This document shows positions 1 to 7,143 of a stretch of 64,000 nt of DNA, piece after piece (position 1 is the first letter of the stretch; the number at the start of each line of letters is the position of its first letter). The position numbers were made by a program, and so were the translations under genes. This DNA is from Methanoculleus sp. UBA303. Lineage in GTDB: Archaea > Halobacteriota > Methanomicrobia > Methanomicrobiales > Methanoculleaceae. The DNA lies in NCBI GenBank assembly GCA_002501655.1, contig DANY01000033.1, forward strand, positions 1 through 64,000, written 5' to 3'. A model generated the notes under the pieces. That model had not been told where the DNA came from. It searched no databases and was given only the letters and a program-made list of their open reading frames with translations.

Positions 1-545
1 CCGACCGTCTGATCCGGGATCGGGTCGGCGGGTTGCGGGGGCTTCCGCCCGTCCTCGACCACGATACTGAGGAAGTACCGGCCGGTCGATTGGCGGATGA
101 CGGTTGTAGACTTCATCGTGCCCACGAAGGTGCGGTGATACTTGACTTTGAGCGAACCGATCTTCGGGAGCTTCACGGTCCCCTGCTTGAAGTCCACAGT
201 GTATGATTGGGGTACCGTGAACGCCTGTTCTGGGGCGTGCTTCTGCTTGAAGGTCGGCGCTTCGGCCCGGCCCTCGAAGAAGTTCGTGAACGCACGGGAG
301 AGATGGATAATCGATTGCTGCAGCGATTGGGCGTTGACCTCTTTCAGCCACGGCAACTCCTCTTTGAGCGCCGGAAGCTGGTTCGTGAGGTCGTATCTGG
401 ACAGGCTGATGCCCCCGTCGTGGTACGCCGTGTTCTTGAGGTTGAGGGCCCAGTTGTATACGAACCGGCAGCACCCAAGGTGCTTGGCGATCAGAGTCTT
501 CTGATCCTCGGTCGGATACAGCCGGTACTGGTACCGCCGCAACAT
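1..545 (-). CDS. tnpB: TnpB (IS200/IS605 OrfB) nuclease, partial, cut by the window's left edge
   Basis: Reading the minus strand from the ATG at 545 gives an open frame of 181 codons to the window edge. It starts MLRRYQYRLYPTEDQ and continues with CCRFVYNWAL, the N-terminal signature of TnpB, the RNA-guided DNA endonuclease of IS200/IS605 elements. The RuvC-like and zinc-finger parts would lie outside the window, so activity cannot be judged. An overlapping ATG at 558 is in another frame and gives no TnpB-like protein. No tnpA is visible next to it, so it is probably a tnpB-only (IS1341-type) element. It differs in sequence from the tnpB at 55579 and is a separate insertion. Confidence 0.85.
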   Translation of the reverse strand, partial: MLRRYQYRLYPTEDQKTLIAKHLGCCRFVYNWALNLKNTAYHDGGISLSRYDLTNQLPALKEELPWLKEVNAQSLQQSIIHLSRAFTNFFEGRAEAPTFKQKHAPEQAFTVPQSYTVDFKQGTVKLPKIGSLKVKYHRTFVGTMKSTTVIRQSTGRYFLSIVVEDGRKPPQPADPIPDQTV

Positions 546-559
546 ACGATAGGGTCATG

Positions 560-720
560 GTAACTCCCCTCCGGCATAAAGAATACCCGGGCGGTGTGAA
601 AGTGAAGAAGAGGCGCCGCTTTCACCTCCCCCCTTGCGGAGGGAGTCTGCCCGCTCATGCCGCCTTCAACCCCGCAGAGATAAACCCCTACAAATCGTGA
701 CGAATTTGGGGATCTCGCGC
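560..720. other. Probable left-end region of the partial tnpB element
   Basis: This non-coding stretch lies 5' of tnpB. It has two potential hairpins: GTGAAAG (596-602) pairs with CTTTCAC (619-625), and CCTCC (625-629) pairs with a GGAGG a few bases later. Subterminal hairpins are typical of IS200/IS605 ends, but the exact boundary of the element cannot be placed from this sequence alone. Confidence 0.35.
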
Positions 721-746
721 ACCCGCACGATACCCTTAAGATGCCT

Positions 747-815
747 CCGGGAGAATATGATGCAGCACCATATGTGCTGGCTATGGTAAGTCCGACGTGC
801 TCCCGGAAGCACGGC
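747..815 (+). ncRNA. Candidate structured RNA or structured leader upstream of rps15
   Basis: A perfect 7-bp outer stem, CCGGGAG (747-753) with CTCCCGG (800-806), encloses a perfect hairpin CAGCAC (763-768) with GTGCTG (774-779) and a CATAT loop. An alternative stem CGTGCT/AGCACG overlaps the 3' side, and a GCCC-GCAA-GGGC hairpin follows. This is more pairing than expected by chance in 70 nt. It could be a small RNA, or a leader controlling rps15. I could not fit it to box C/D (no convincing CTGA box) or confidently to H/ACA. Confidence 0.3.
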
Positions 816-900
816 CCGCAAGGGCTCGGGATTACAGAGATTAGTCAGTCAACGGACTCTTTTCTGGACTTAGCATAGTATATCTAACGGAGGTGTATGA

Positions 901-1359
901 ATGGCAAGAATGTACGCTCGGCGCCGCGGAACCAGCAGTTCCATCCGACCCTACCGGAAGGAAGCACCCGAGTGGTCCAACACGGACGTACCGGAGATCA
1001 AGAAGATCGTCGTCGATCTCCGCAAAGACGGCATGTCGACCAGTCAGATCGGCCTTGCGCTGCGAGACAAGTATGGCGTCCCTGACGTCAAGCTCGCCAC
1101 TGGCAAGCGCGTAAACGAGATCCTCCGCGAGGAGGGGCTTGAGTCCGAGATCCCCGAAGATCTTCGGAACCTGATGCAGAAGGCGCTCGGGCTGAGGAAG
1201 CACCTTGCGGAGAACAAGAAGGATGTTCACAACGCCCGGCAGCTCCAGATCACCGAGTCCAAGGTGCGCAGGCTGACCAAGTACTACGTCAAGTCCGGAC
1301 GGATGCCGAAAGGCTGGACTTACAAACCGGAGACTGCGGAGATCCTGCTTACCCGCTGA
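901..1359 (+). CDS. rps15: 30S ribosomal protein S15 (uS15)
   Basis: This 152-residue protein opens MARMYARRRGTSSS, the N-terminus typical of archaeal/eukaryal uS15, which is longer than the roughly 89-residue bacterial form. It is a small-subunit protein that binds the central domain of 16S rRNA. The ATG at 901 follows a strong Shine-Dalgarno GGAGGTG (889-895). An overlapping ATG at 897 opens a frame with no protein-like content. A TATA-like GTATATC lies just upstream at about 878-884. It begins the cluster rps15-recJ-pcc1-rps3ae, a gene order recurrent in euryarchaea; recJ starts 6 bp after its stop. Confidence 0.97.
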   Translation: MARMYARRRGTSSSIRPYRKEAPEWSNTDVPEIKKIVVDLRKDGMSTSQIGLALRDKYGVPDVKLATGKRVNEILREEGLESEIPEDLRNLMQKALGLRKHLAENKKDVHNARQLQITESKVRRLTKYYVKSGRMPKGWTYKPETAEILLTR

Positions 1360-1365
1360 TGATCC

Positions 1366-2583
1366 ATGTCGCTTGACGCCGCTGCTGCTCGCCTGGCCGG
1401 CCACCTCATCGAGCAGGAGTTTGTGGAGGTGCTGGCGCACCACGATGCGGACGGCATAGCCGCCGCATCCATCCTCTGCCACGCTATGTTCCGTGAAGGC
1501 GGGCAATTCCGGCTGAGGATCCGCTCAAGCATCACCACGGCCGACGTCCCTCACGACGGCAGCGTGCTCCTCTGCGATTTTGGATCAGCACTCTCGGACC
1601 TCCCCGACGACGTGATGGTGGTGGACCACCACCTGCCCCACTTCGAGGGCGACTACCACGTCAACCCGCGCCTCGCCGGGATCGACGGCGACCGGAACCT
1701 CTCGGCGGCCGGTGCGGCCTACCTCGTCGCCCAGCGCATGGGCGACAACCGGGACCTCGCGGGCCTCGCCCTCCTCGGGATCATAGGAGACGGCCAGGAG
1801 AACGAAGGGCCGAACCGGGACATATACAGCGAAGGCATCGCAAACGGGTTCATCGCACCCCGCCGCGGCATCCGCCTTCCTGGGAGGGGGCTCGTCGAGC
1901 AGCTCGCGCTCGCCGTCAACCCGTACCTCGCCGGGTTCTCGGGCGTTCCCGACGCCGCCCGGGCACTGGTCGCGCAGGTCACCGACGAGGACGACGTAGA
2001 CGTCGAGTCCCTCCTCTCCCGGGTCGTGCTCACGGCCGCTCCGACGGCCTCGCACTCCGCACTCTGCGGGATCTGGGGCACCACCTACAGCCTCGGCCGG
2101 GAAGTGATCGACGAGGCCGTGAACCTCGCCGCCGTCGTCGACGCCTGCGGCAAGGCCGGATCCGGGGATATCGGCGCATCACTCTGCCTCCGCTCGACGC
2201 ACGCGCTCAAGGAGGCCTGGGAGATCACCGCCCGTTACCGGCAGGCGGTCGTCGCCGGCATCCGCGGGGCGCGCCGTCTCGACGAGCGCCTCGCCCTCTT
2301 TGCGGTGGACGACGGATCCGTGGCAAGCGACGTCGCGGATGCACTCGCAAACGACTTCGTCCAGAACGGCCCTGTATTCGTCATCGGACAGAGAGGGGAC
2401 CGTTACTCCGTATCGGCACGCTGTCCGCCCGGCATTGACCTCGACCTCGAGGCGCTGATGCGGGGGCTCGCGGAGGCGTGCGGCGGCCAGGGTGGCGGGC
2501 ACCACCGGAGGGCCGGCGCCCTGATCGGCGCCGACCAGGTGGATCGGTTCAGGCAGGGACTCCTGGAGGCGGTTCCCGCATGA
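1366..2583 (+). CDS. Archaeal RecJ/GAN-like DHH single-strand exonuclease
   Basis: This 405-residue DHH-family phosphoesterase has the expected motif order: HHDADGIAAA (motif I, about residue 25), LCDFGS (motif II, about 69), VVDHHLP (the DHH motif, about 85), GIIGDGQ (motif IV), and a C-terminal DHHA1 signature GGGHHRRAGA near residue 380. Archaeal members degrade single-stranded nucleic acid, and some associate with the GINS replication complex (GAN). The start is 6 bp after rps15, and its TGA overlaps the ATG of the next gene, so it is co-transcribed with translation and tRNA-modification genes. Whether it is the GINS-bound nuclease or a paralogue cannot be decided from sequence. Confidence 0.9.
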   Translation: MSLDAAAARLAGHLIEQEFVEVLAHHDADGIAAASILCHAMFREGGQFRLRIRSSITTADVPHDGSVLLCDFGSALSDLPDDVMVVDHHLPHFEGDYHVNPRLAGIDGDRNLSAAGAAYLVAQRMGDNRDLAGLALLGIIGDGQENEGPNRDIYSEGIANGFIAPRRGIRLPGRGLVEQLALAVNPYLAGFSGVPDAARALVAQVTDEDDVDVESLLSRVVLTAAPTASHSALCGIWGTTYSLGREVIDEAVNLAAVVDACGKAGSGDIGASLCLRSTHALKEAWEITARYRQAVVAGIRGARRLDERLALFAVDDGSVASDVADALANDFVQNGPVFVIGQRGDRYSVSARCPPGIDLDLEALMRGLAEACGGQGGGHHRRAGALIGADQVDRFRQGLLEAVPA

Positions 2584-2843
2584 TCCGGATCGAGGGCACC
2601 ATCGAGACGCCGCACAGCCTTCCCGGATGTGTGGCGGCGGCGCTCGAGCCTGACAACCTCACCCTGATCAGGACATACCCGATCGAGGGAGGGGTGCGGG
2701 CCGAGATCGACGGGACCAGACTTCGGTCGATCATCGCTTCGATGGACGACTACCTCATGAACCTGGCGATAGCGGAGGACGTATGCACCTGCGCTTCAAC
2801 GAAACGGCGGAGAACTCCGGAGTGCGTTCAGGCTGAAGAATGA
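2580..2843 (+). CDS. pcc1: KEOPS complex subunit Pcc1
   Basis: This small 87-residue protein begins MIRIEGTIETPH at an ATG that overlaps the stop of the DHH gene (ATGA). The size and the pattern, an N-terminal beta strand followed by LRSIIASMDDYLMNLAIAEDV, match Pcc1. Pcc1 is the dimerisation subunit of the KEOPS complex that makes t6A37 in ANN-decoding tRNAs. The last dozen or so residues are a divergent, charged tail. Position between recJ and rps3ae is typical for euryarchaeal pcc1. A longer reading from 2478 in the same frame overlaps recJ and is not protein-like. Confidence 0.85.
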   Translation: MIRIEGTIETPHSLPGCVAAALEPDNLTLIRTYPIEGGVRAEIDGTRLRSIIASMDDYLMNLAIAEDVCTCASTKRRRTPECVQAEE

Positions 2844-2866
2844 TATAATCAGAAAGAAGTGATACC

Positions 2867-3460
2867 ATGGCAAGGAAGAAACAGGTTGGAAGAAGGGTGG
2901 AAGGCTGGAAGGCCAAGAAGTGGTACCGTGTCTACGTACCCGACGCCTTCGGCAAAGTTGAGATCGGCGACACCATCTCGGCCGACCCCGCGAACATGGT
3001 CGGTCGGGTTATGACCGCAACGCTCGGCGAAGTTGTGCAGGACTACTCAAAGTCCCACATCAAGATGAGGTTTAAGATCAACAACGTGGCCGGTGACGCC
3101 GCGTACACCGAGTTCATCGGGCACGAAGTGACCCGGGACTACCTCCGGTCGATGGTCAAGCGGCGGGCATCCCGTATCGACACCATCCACCCGGTCATCA
3201 GCAAGGACGGCAAACTCCTGCGGGTGACGGTCGTCTGTCTCACCTTATCAAGGGCCGAGCAGAGCCAGGTCCACGCTGTGCGGCAGGCGATATCGCAGGC
3301 CCTGACTGCCCGGGCGGCCGAGAGCGACTTAGAGACACTGGTCAAGGATATCGTCTCCGGCGACATGGCACGGGACGTCTTCAAGGTCGTAAAGACGATC
3401 TATCCGATCCGCCGGGTCGAGATAACCAAGTCCAAACTGGAGCAGATCGCGACCGTATAA
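2867..3460 (+). CDS. rps3ae: 30S ribosomal protein S3Ae (eS1)
   Basis: This 197-residue protein opens MARKKQVGRRVEGWKAKKWY and contains FKINNVAGDAAYTEFIGHEVTRDYLRS-type sequence, diagnostic of archaeal/eukaryal eS1. eS1 sits at the mRNA exit side of the small subunit platform. The ATG at 2867 lies 23 bp after pcc1 and is preceded by GAAGTGATACC, a weak Shine-Dalgarno. It is the last gene of the cluster; a T-rich stretch around 3480-3487 may end transcription. Confidence 0.96.
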   Translation: MARKKQVGRRVEGWKAKKWYRVYVPDAFGKVEIGDTISADPANMVGRVMTATLGEVVQDYSKSHIKMRFKINNVAGDAAYTEFIGHEVTRDYLRSMVKRRASRIDTIHPVISKDGKLLRVTVVCLTLSRAEQSQVHAVRQAISQALTARAAESDLETLVKDIVSGDMARDVFKVVKTIYPIRRVEITKSKLEQIATV

Positions 3461-3538
3461 GGTCGGCTGCTCACCCCAATTTTAACTTATCCGTATCTTC
3501 ACCAGTCACAGGATCCGTGCGACGGAGACGGCACGAAG

Positions 3539-3550
3539 GGTATATACCCT
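3539..3550 (+). promoter_or_regulatory. Palindromic TATA box GGGTATATACCC
   Basis: A perfect 12-bp palindrome centred on TATATA. A start site about 25 bp downstream would fall near 3570. That supports starting the next gene at one of the GTG codons near 3587-3596 rather than at the ATG at 3551, which would lie upstream of the transcript. Confidence 0.45.
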
Positions 3551-3595
3551 ATGGCCGGGTTATACCTCCGCCGGAGCGTGCAGGGGGTGAAGATA

Positions 3596-4024
3596 GTGAC
3601 GGCCGAAGAGCAACCGGGAGGTGCGCGGCGGGCAAAGCAGACTGTGCTCTGCCCCGGGACCCCGGACGAGCAGCAGAAGGTGGCCCTCTGGATCATCAGG
3701 AGGATGCTCGTCCAGTTCCACCGGGAGTGGACCGGCCTCCGTGAGAGGGAGAGCAGCGGGGCCTGGGTTTCCATCGCAAACGCTCTGCTCGACCGATACT
3801 CTCACCAACTCTACGATGTCATATGCGACGTGGAGGCGGTCATCAGTGACGACCTTGCCGTGGATATCCGGTGCCTCTCGGCCGACATGATCAAGACGGC
3901 CAATATCCTCATCATGATCGACTGCAAGGAGGAGTGCTGCAGGCGGGGTGATGCCCTCGCGAAGGAGGCGCTCCGCCATGCAAAGCGGTGTGTCCCTCTT
4001 CAGAGGTCAGCCCACCCCCGGTGA
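3596..4024 (+). CDS. Unrecognised protein, conserved-looking helical, 142 aa
   Basis: I do not recognise this gene. The frame is open from 3551, but the GTG at 3596 is preceded at good spacing by GGGGGTGA (3583-3590), and the TATA palindrome at 3539 excludes the ATG at 3551. GTG 3587 is an alternative. The protein appears mostly alpha-helical and soluble, with the central sequence LLDRYSHQLYDVICDVEAVISDDLAVDIRCLSADMIK (given here in two joined parts only as a guide) and a cysteine cluster KEECCRR near the end. No signal peptide or membrane segment is seen. It stands alone between rps3ae and apgM with its own promoter. Confidence 0.55.
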   Translation: MTAEEQPGGARRAKQTVLCPGTPDEQQKVALWIIRRMLVQFHREWTGLRERESSGAWVSIANALLDRYSHQLYDVICDVEAVISDDLAVDIRCLSADMIKTANILIMIDCKEECCRRGDALAKEALRHAKRCVPLQRSAHPR

Positions 4025-4083
4025 CCCGGACCTTCCCCGCCCACCGGGAAGAGTAATCAGGTTCGGGATCTCACCTGTTTTCG

Positions 4084-5319
4084 ATGATTGCTCACAAGGT
4101 ATTATTCCTGGTGCTGGACGGTATATCCGACCGTCCCTGTGAAGCGCTGAACGGACGGACCCCCCTCGCCGCCGCACGGACCCCGGTCCTCGACCGGATC
4201 GCCGCGGAGGGCGTCTGCGGCATCATGGATACCATCGCTCCCGGCATACGCCCCGGCTCCGACACCTCCCACCTCGCACTGCTCGGCTACCCGCCGCAGG
4301 AGTACTACACCGGCCGGGGCCCGCTCGAGGCCGAGGGGACCGGCATCCACATGACCGCCGGAATGATAGGGTTCCGGTGCAACTTCGCCACGGTGGGGGG
4401 GGATGGCCTCATCACCGACCGCCGGGCCGGGCGGATATCCGGGACCGGACCCCTCTCGGAGGCGATCCGGGAGAGCGTGGACCTCTCACCGCTCGGTCTC
4501 GGGTTCAGGTTCGAGTCGGGCGCCGGCCACCGGGCGGCCCTCGCTCTGGTGGGGGAAGGTCTCGGTGATAAGGTCTCCTCAAACGACCCGAAGAAGGAAG
4601 GGGTACGGCCGCTCACCATCCGGGCCTGCACCGACGATCCGGCAGACGCAAAGACTGCAGAAGCCTGCAACGAGTTCATCCGCCAGTCCGCAAAGGTTCT
4701 CTCCGACCACCCGTTGAACGCCCGGCGGATCGAGGAGGGCCTCCCGGCCGCAAACCTCCTCCTGATCCGGGGCGCCGGGAAGATGGGCGCGTTCCCGCAG
4801 TTTCAGGAGCGTTACAGTCTCTCCGGGAGCGTCATCTCCGCGGCTACGCTCATATCCGGGATAGGGAAAGTTGTGGGGCTCGAGCATATACCGGTGCCGG
4901 GAACGACCGGGTCGGTCGACTCCGACCTGGACGCCAAGGTGAAGGCAACGCTCGGGGAACTCGACCGAAAAGACTTCGTGCTGATGAACATCAAGGGCGC
5001 GGACGAGGCCGGCCACGATGGAAAAGGGATCCAGAAGCGGGACTTCATCGAGGTGATCGACGCGGCGCTCGAGCCGCTGCTCGGTCTCGAGGATACCCTG
5101 CTCGTCGTCTGCGCCGACCACAGCACCCCCTGTTCGATCAAAGACCACAGCGCCGACCCGGTGCCGGTCGTCATCAGGGGCCCCGGGGTCAGGGTGGACC
5201 GGACGGTCCGGTTCGACGAGGTCTCGTGTGCGGAGGGCGGCCTCAACCGTATCCGCGGCTGCGATCTCATGCCGATCGTCCTCGATCTAATTAATAAGAG
5301 TCATAAGTATGGCGCATGA
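4084..5319 (+). CDS. apgM: 2,3-bisphosphoglycerate-independent phosphoglycerate mutase, archaeal type
   Basis: This 411-residue protein belongs to the archaeal iPGM family (alkaline phosphatase superfamily), which interconverts 3- and 2-phosphoglycerate in glycolysis and gluconeogenesis. Visible motifs are FLVLDGISDRP at the N-terminus (metal-binding Asp), GSDTSHLALLGYPP with the nucleophilic Ser region (about residue 59), the DEAGHDG metal site (about 309) and CADHSTPC (about 340). The length is normal for the family. The ATG at 4084 lacks a clear Shine-Dalgarno, so the message may be leaderless. A bactofilin-like gene follows after 16 bp. Confidence 0.93.
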   Translation: MIAHKVLFLVLDGISDRPCEALNGRTPLAAARTPVLDRIAAEGVCGIMDTIAPGIRPGSDTSHLALLGYPPQEYYTGRGPLEAEGTGIHMTAGMIGFRCNFATVGGDGLITDRRAGRISGTGPLSEAIRESVDLSPLGLGFRFESGAGHRAALALVGEGLGDKVSSNDPKKEGVRPLTIRACTDDPADAKTAEACNEFIRQSAKVLSDHPLNARRIEEGLPAANLLLIRGAGKMGAFPQFQERYSLSGSVISAATLISGIGKVVGLEHIPVPGTTGSVDSDLDAKVKATLGELDRKDFVLMNIKGADEAGHDGKGIQKRDFIEVIDAALEPLLGLEDTLLVVCADHSTPCSIKDHSADPVPVVIRGPGVRVDRTVRFDEVSCAEGGLNRIRGCDLMPIVLDLINKSHKYGA

Positions 5320-5335
5320 AGATCATACCAGGTAA

Positions 5336-6184
5336 ATGGAACCGACAGGAGACCACGACTGGATCAGGGCCTGCACCCTCCCGGACCATACCGAACTCCA
5401 GGAGAGGACGCTCAAGACCGGGCAGGATATTGTCATCGGTGAACGGTGCCGGATAGATTACGGCCTCTCGGGAAACGATGTCGTGGTCTGCGAGTTCAGC
5501 AGGATCAACGGCAACATCACTGCGGGCGGAGACGTCCGGATAGACAACTGGTGCGAGGTCGCTGGCGATGTCGTCGTGGAGGAGGACGCCTACCTCGGCG
5601 AGGGGGTGAAGATCCAGGGGAAACTCGTCGTCAAAGGCGACCTCGATATCGGGGACAACGTCCAGATCGAGCGTGGATTTGAGGCGAAGGGCTGGATCTC
5701 CATCCGCAACCCGATGCCGGTCATCATCTATATCATGATGTACCTGGTGGCCGTCCTCGGGATAGAGAAGGAGGATGAACTGGACGCTGTCCTCCAGAAA
5801 CTCTTCAACGATGAGGAGGCCCCCGCCGCCACACCGTTGATGATCCCGGCCGGCGCCGTCCTCAATATGCAGACCTTCTCGGTCCCGGAGAGGATGACCG
5901 TCGGGGCGGGGTGCCGGCTGCACGGGAACATCCGTGCGGAGTCGATCGCGATCCGGGAGGAGACGACGGTCTTCGGGAGCCTCCACCTGCGGGAAGGCGC
6001 GAGCATCGCCAGAGGATCGGTCATCCACGGTGACGTCCAGAGCGACGGCGATGTGACGGTCGAGCAGGAGGTGCATATCCTCGGGGACGTCTCCTGCCGG
6101 GGTCTCACCCTGCACGAGGATGCCCGCGTGGATGGGGTCATCCGGGCGCCGGGGGGCCTGAAGATCGAGAGGCGAGAAGTATGA
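5336..6184 (+). CDS. Bactofilin-like polymer-forming protein with central hydrophobic segment
   Basis: This 282-residue protein has two blocks of short beta repeats rich in G, D, V and I (about residues 25-115 and 165-275), such as SRINGNITAGGDVRI and GSVIHGDVQSDGDVTV. That is the periodic pattern of bactofilin/polymer-forming right-handed beta-helices. Between them, MPVIIYIMMYLVAVLGI (about 128-144) is hydrophobic enough to dip into or cross the membrane. Bactofilins self-assemble into filaments without nucleotide; a role in cell-surface or envelope organisation is inferred. The start follows apgM by 16 bp with a short GG-containing leader, and the stop overlaps the next gene (ATGA). Confidence 0.75.
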   Translation: MEPTGDHDWIRACTLPDHTELQERTLKTGQDIVIGERCRIDYGLSGNDVVVCEFSRINGNITAGGDVRIDNWCEVAGDVVVEEDAYLGEGVKIQGKLVVKGDLDIGDNVQIERGFEAKGWISIRNPMPVIIYIMMYLVAVLGIEKEDELDAVLQKLFNDEEAPAATPLMIPAGAVLNMQTFSVPERMTVGAGCRLHGNIRAESIAIREETTVFGSLHLREGASIARGSVIHGDVQSDGDVTVEQEVHILGDVSCRGLTLHEDARVDGVIRAPGGLKIERREV

Positions 6185-7020
6185 AGGTTGCAGATATCCT
6201 TGAGGTCGACGGGTGCCGGATGGTTGAACCGTCGTTTGCGGAACTGACGGAAGACTTCTGTACAGCCCTGCTGCTCCGGGCGAGACCGGACGAGGCCCGG
6301 TTGTTGGTCGATGAGGAGGAGGGGCCGCTCGCGCTCGCGCTCCACGACGGTTCGAACGGCTGGCAGGCCATCTCGTTCCTCTTCCGGGACCCGACGCTCG
6401 CGGCGATCGAGTGCTTTGAGGCCGTCGGCGGCGAGATCTATCAGGAGAGCCGGGAAGCATGGCTCTCGGCGGTCCGGGAGTACTACAGCCTCGATATCTG
6501 CGCAACCGTGCACTCTGCCCTCGAAGACCTGCGTCCCGACCGGGAAGGAAAAATCCGCGACCTCCTCGACGAAGTCTGGGGTGACCGTGCGGGAACCTGC
6601 TGCCTCGACTGCTGCTGCGGGTCGGGTGTCGGTACCGCGGCCCTCCGGGCGGGCGGCGTGCGGGCGCTCGCCTACGACAACGACCCAGGCCTTCTCGCGC
6701 TCGGGCTTTCCCGGGGCCGCCTTGCGCCGGAAGACACCATGTGCATCGACGCACAGGAGGCTTCCTGCTACATTAAGCCGGTGCCCCTCGGCGCCGTGTT
6801 CATGGCCGGGGAGATCTACTCCTATAACGCTTCCCTCTGGGAAGGGATCATCACCGGGCTCCTCGACCTCACCGGCGAAGCGCTGATCACCGTCGGCACA
6901 GAGGCCGAGGCGGCCCGGGTAGAAGGGTGGTGCGCCGGGCAGGGGCGGGATGCCGGGGTCTTCGAGAACCGGCGTGACCCCATCTACGACCGGTGGTGCT
7001 GCGTCACGCGACGGGTATAA
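6181..7020 (+). CDS. SAM-dependent methyltransferase-like protein
   Basis: This 279-residue protein contains a class I methyltransferase motif I, CLDCCCGSGVGTAAL (about residues 141-155), then AYDNDPGLLALGLSRG, an acidic motif II at the end of strand beta-2. The first 130 residues resemble no catalytic domain I recognise and may bind the substrate. The run of cysteines before motif I is unusual. The substrate is unknown. The ATG overlaps the bactofilin stop by 4 bp, so the two are translationally coupled, and a link between them is likely but unproven. Confidence 0.7.
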   Translation: MKVADILEVDGCRMVEPSFAELTEDFCTALLLRARPDEARLLVDEEEGPLALALHDGSNGWQAISFLFRDPTLAAIECFEAVGGEIYQESREAWLSAVREYYSLDICATVHSALEDLRPDREGKIRDLLDEVWGDRAGTCCLDCCCGSGVGTAALRAGGVRALAYDNDPGLLALGLSRGRLAPEDTMCIDAQEASCYIKPVPLGAVFMAGEIYSYNASLWEGIITGLLDLTGEALITVGTEAEAARVEGWCAGQGRDAGVFENRRDPIYDRWCCVTRRV

Positions 7021-7095
7021 CTTCAGCCGGCGGACGACCGGGTCAATATAAGGTCAATCGCTACCAACTATTTTCACCGCATTTGTGAACGATTA

Positions 7096-7115
7096 CCGCA
7101 AGACTCATCTTGCGG
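7096..7115. promoter_or_regulatory. Perfect hairpin/palindrome upstream of the MFS gene
   Basis: CCGCAAGA (7096-7103) and TCTTGCGG (7108-7115) form an 8-bp perfect inverted repeat around a 4-base loop, 28 bp before the MFS start and downstream of a TATA-like CAATATAAGG (about 7044-7053). It could be an operator of a repressor sensing the exporter's substrate, or a leader hairpin. Confidence 0.4.
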
Positions 7116-7143
7116 CTTTGATCCCGAATCAGGTGTATCCTGC

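Noticed and set aside
747-815. A box C/D guide RNA upstream of rps15
   Set aside because: ATGATG at 757-762 resembles a C box, but no D box (CTGA) follows at suitable spacing.
5291-6754. A 487-residue open frame on the minus strand opposite the bactofilin and methyltransferase genes
   Set aside because: Composition is Arg/Pro/Asp-rich, typical of antisense frames in GC-rich DNA, and the plus-strand genes have clear motifs and coupled starts.
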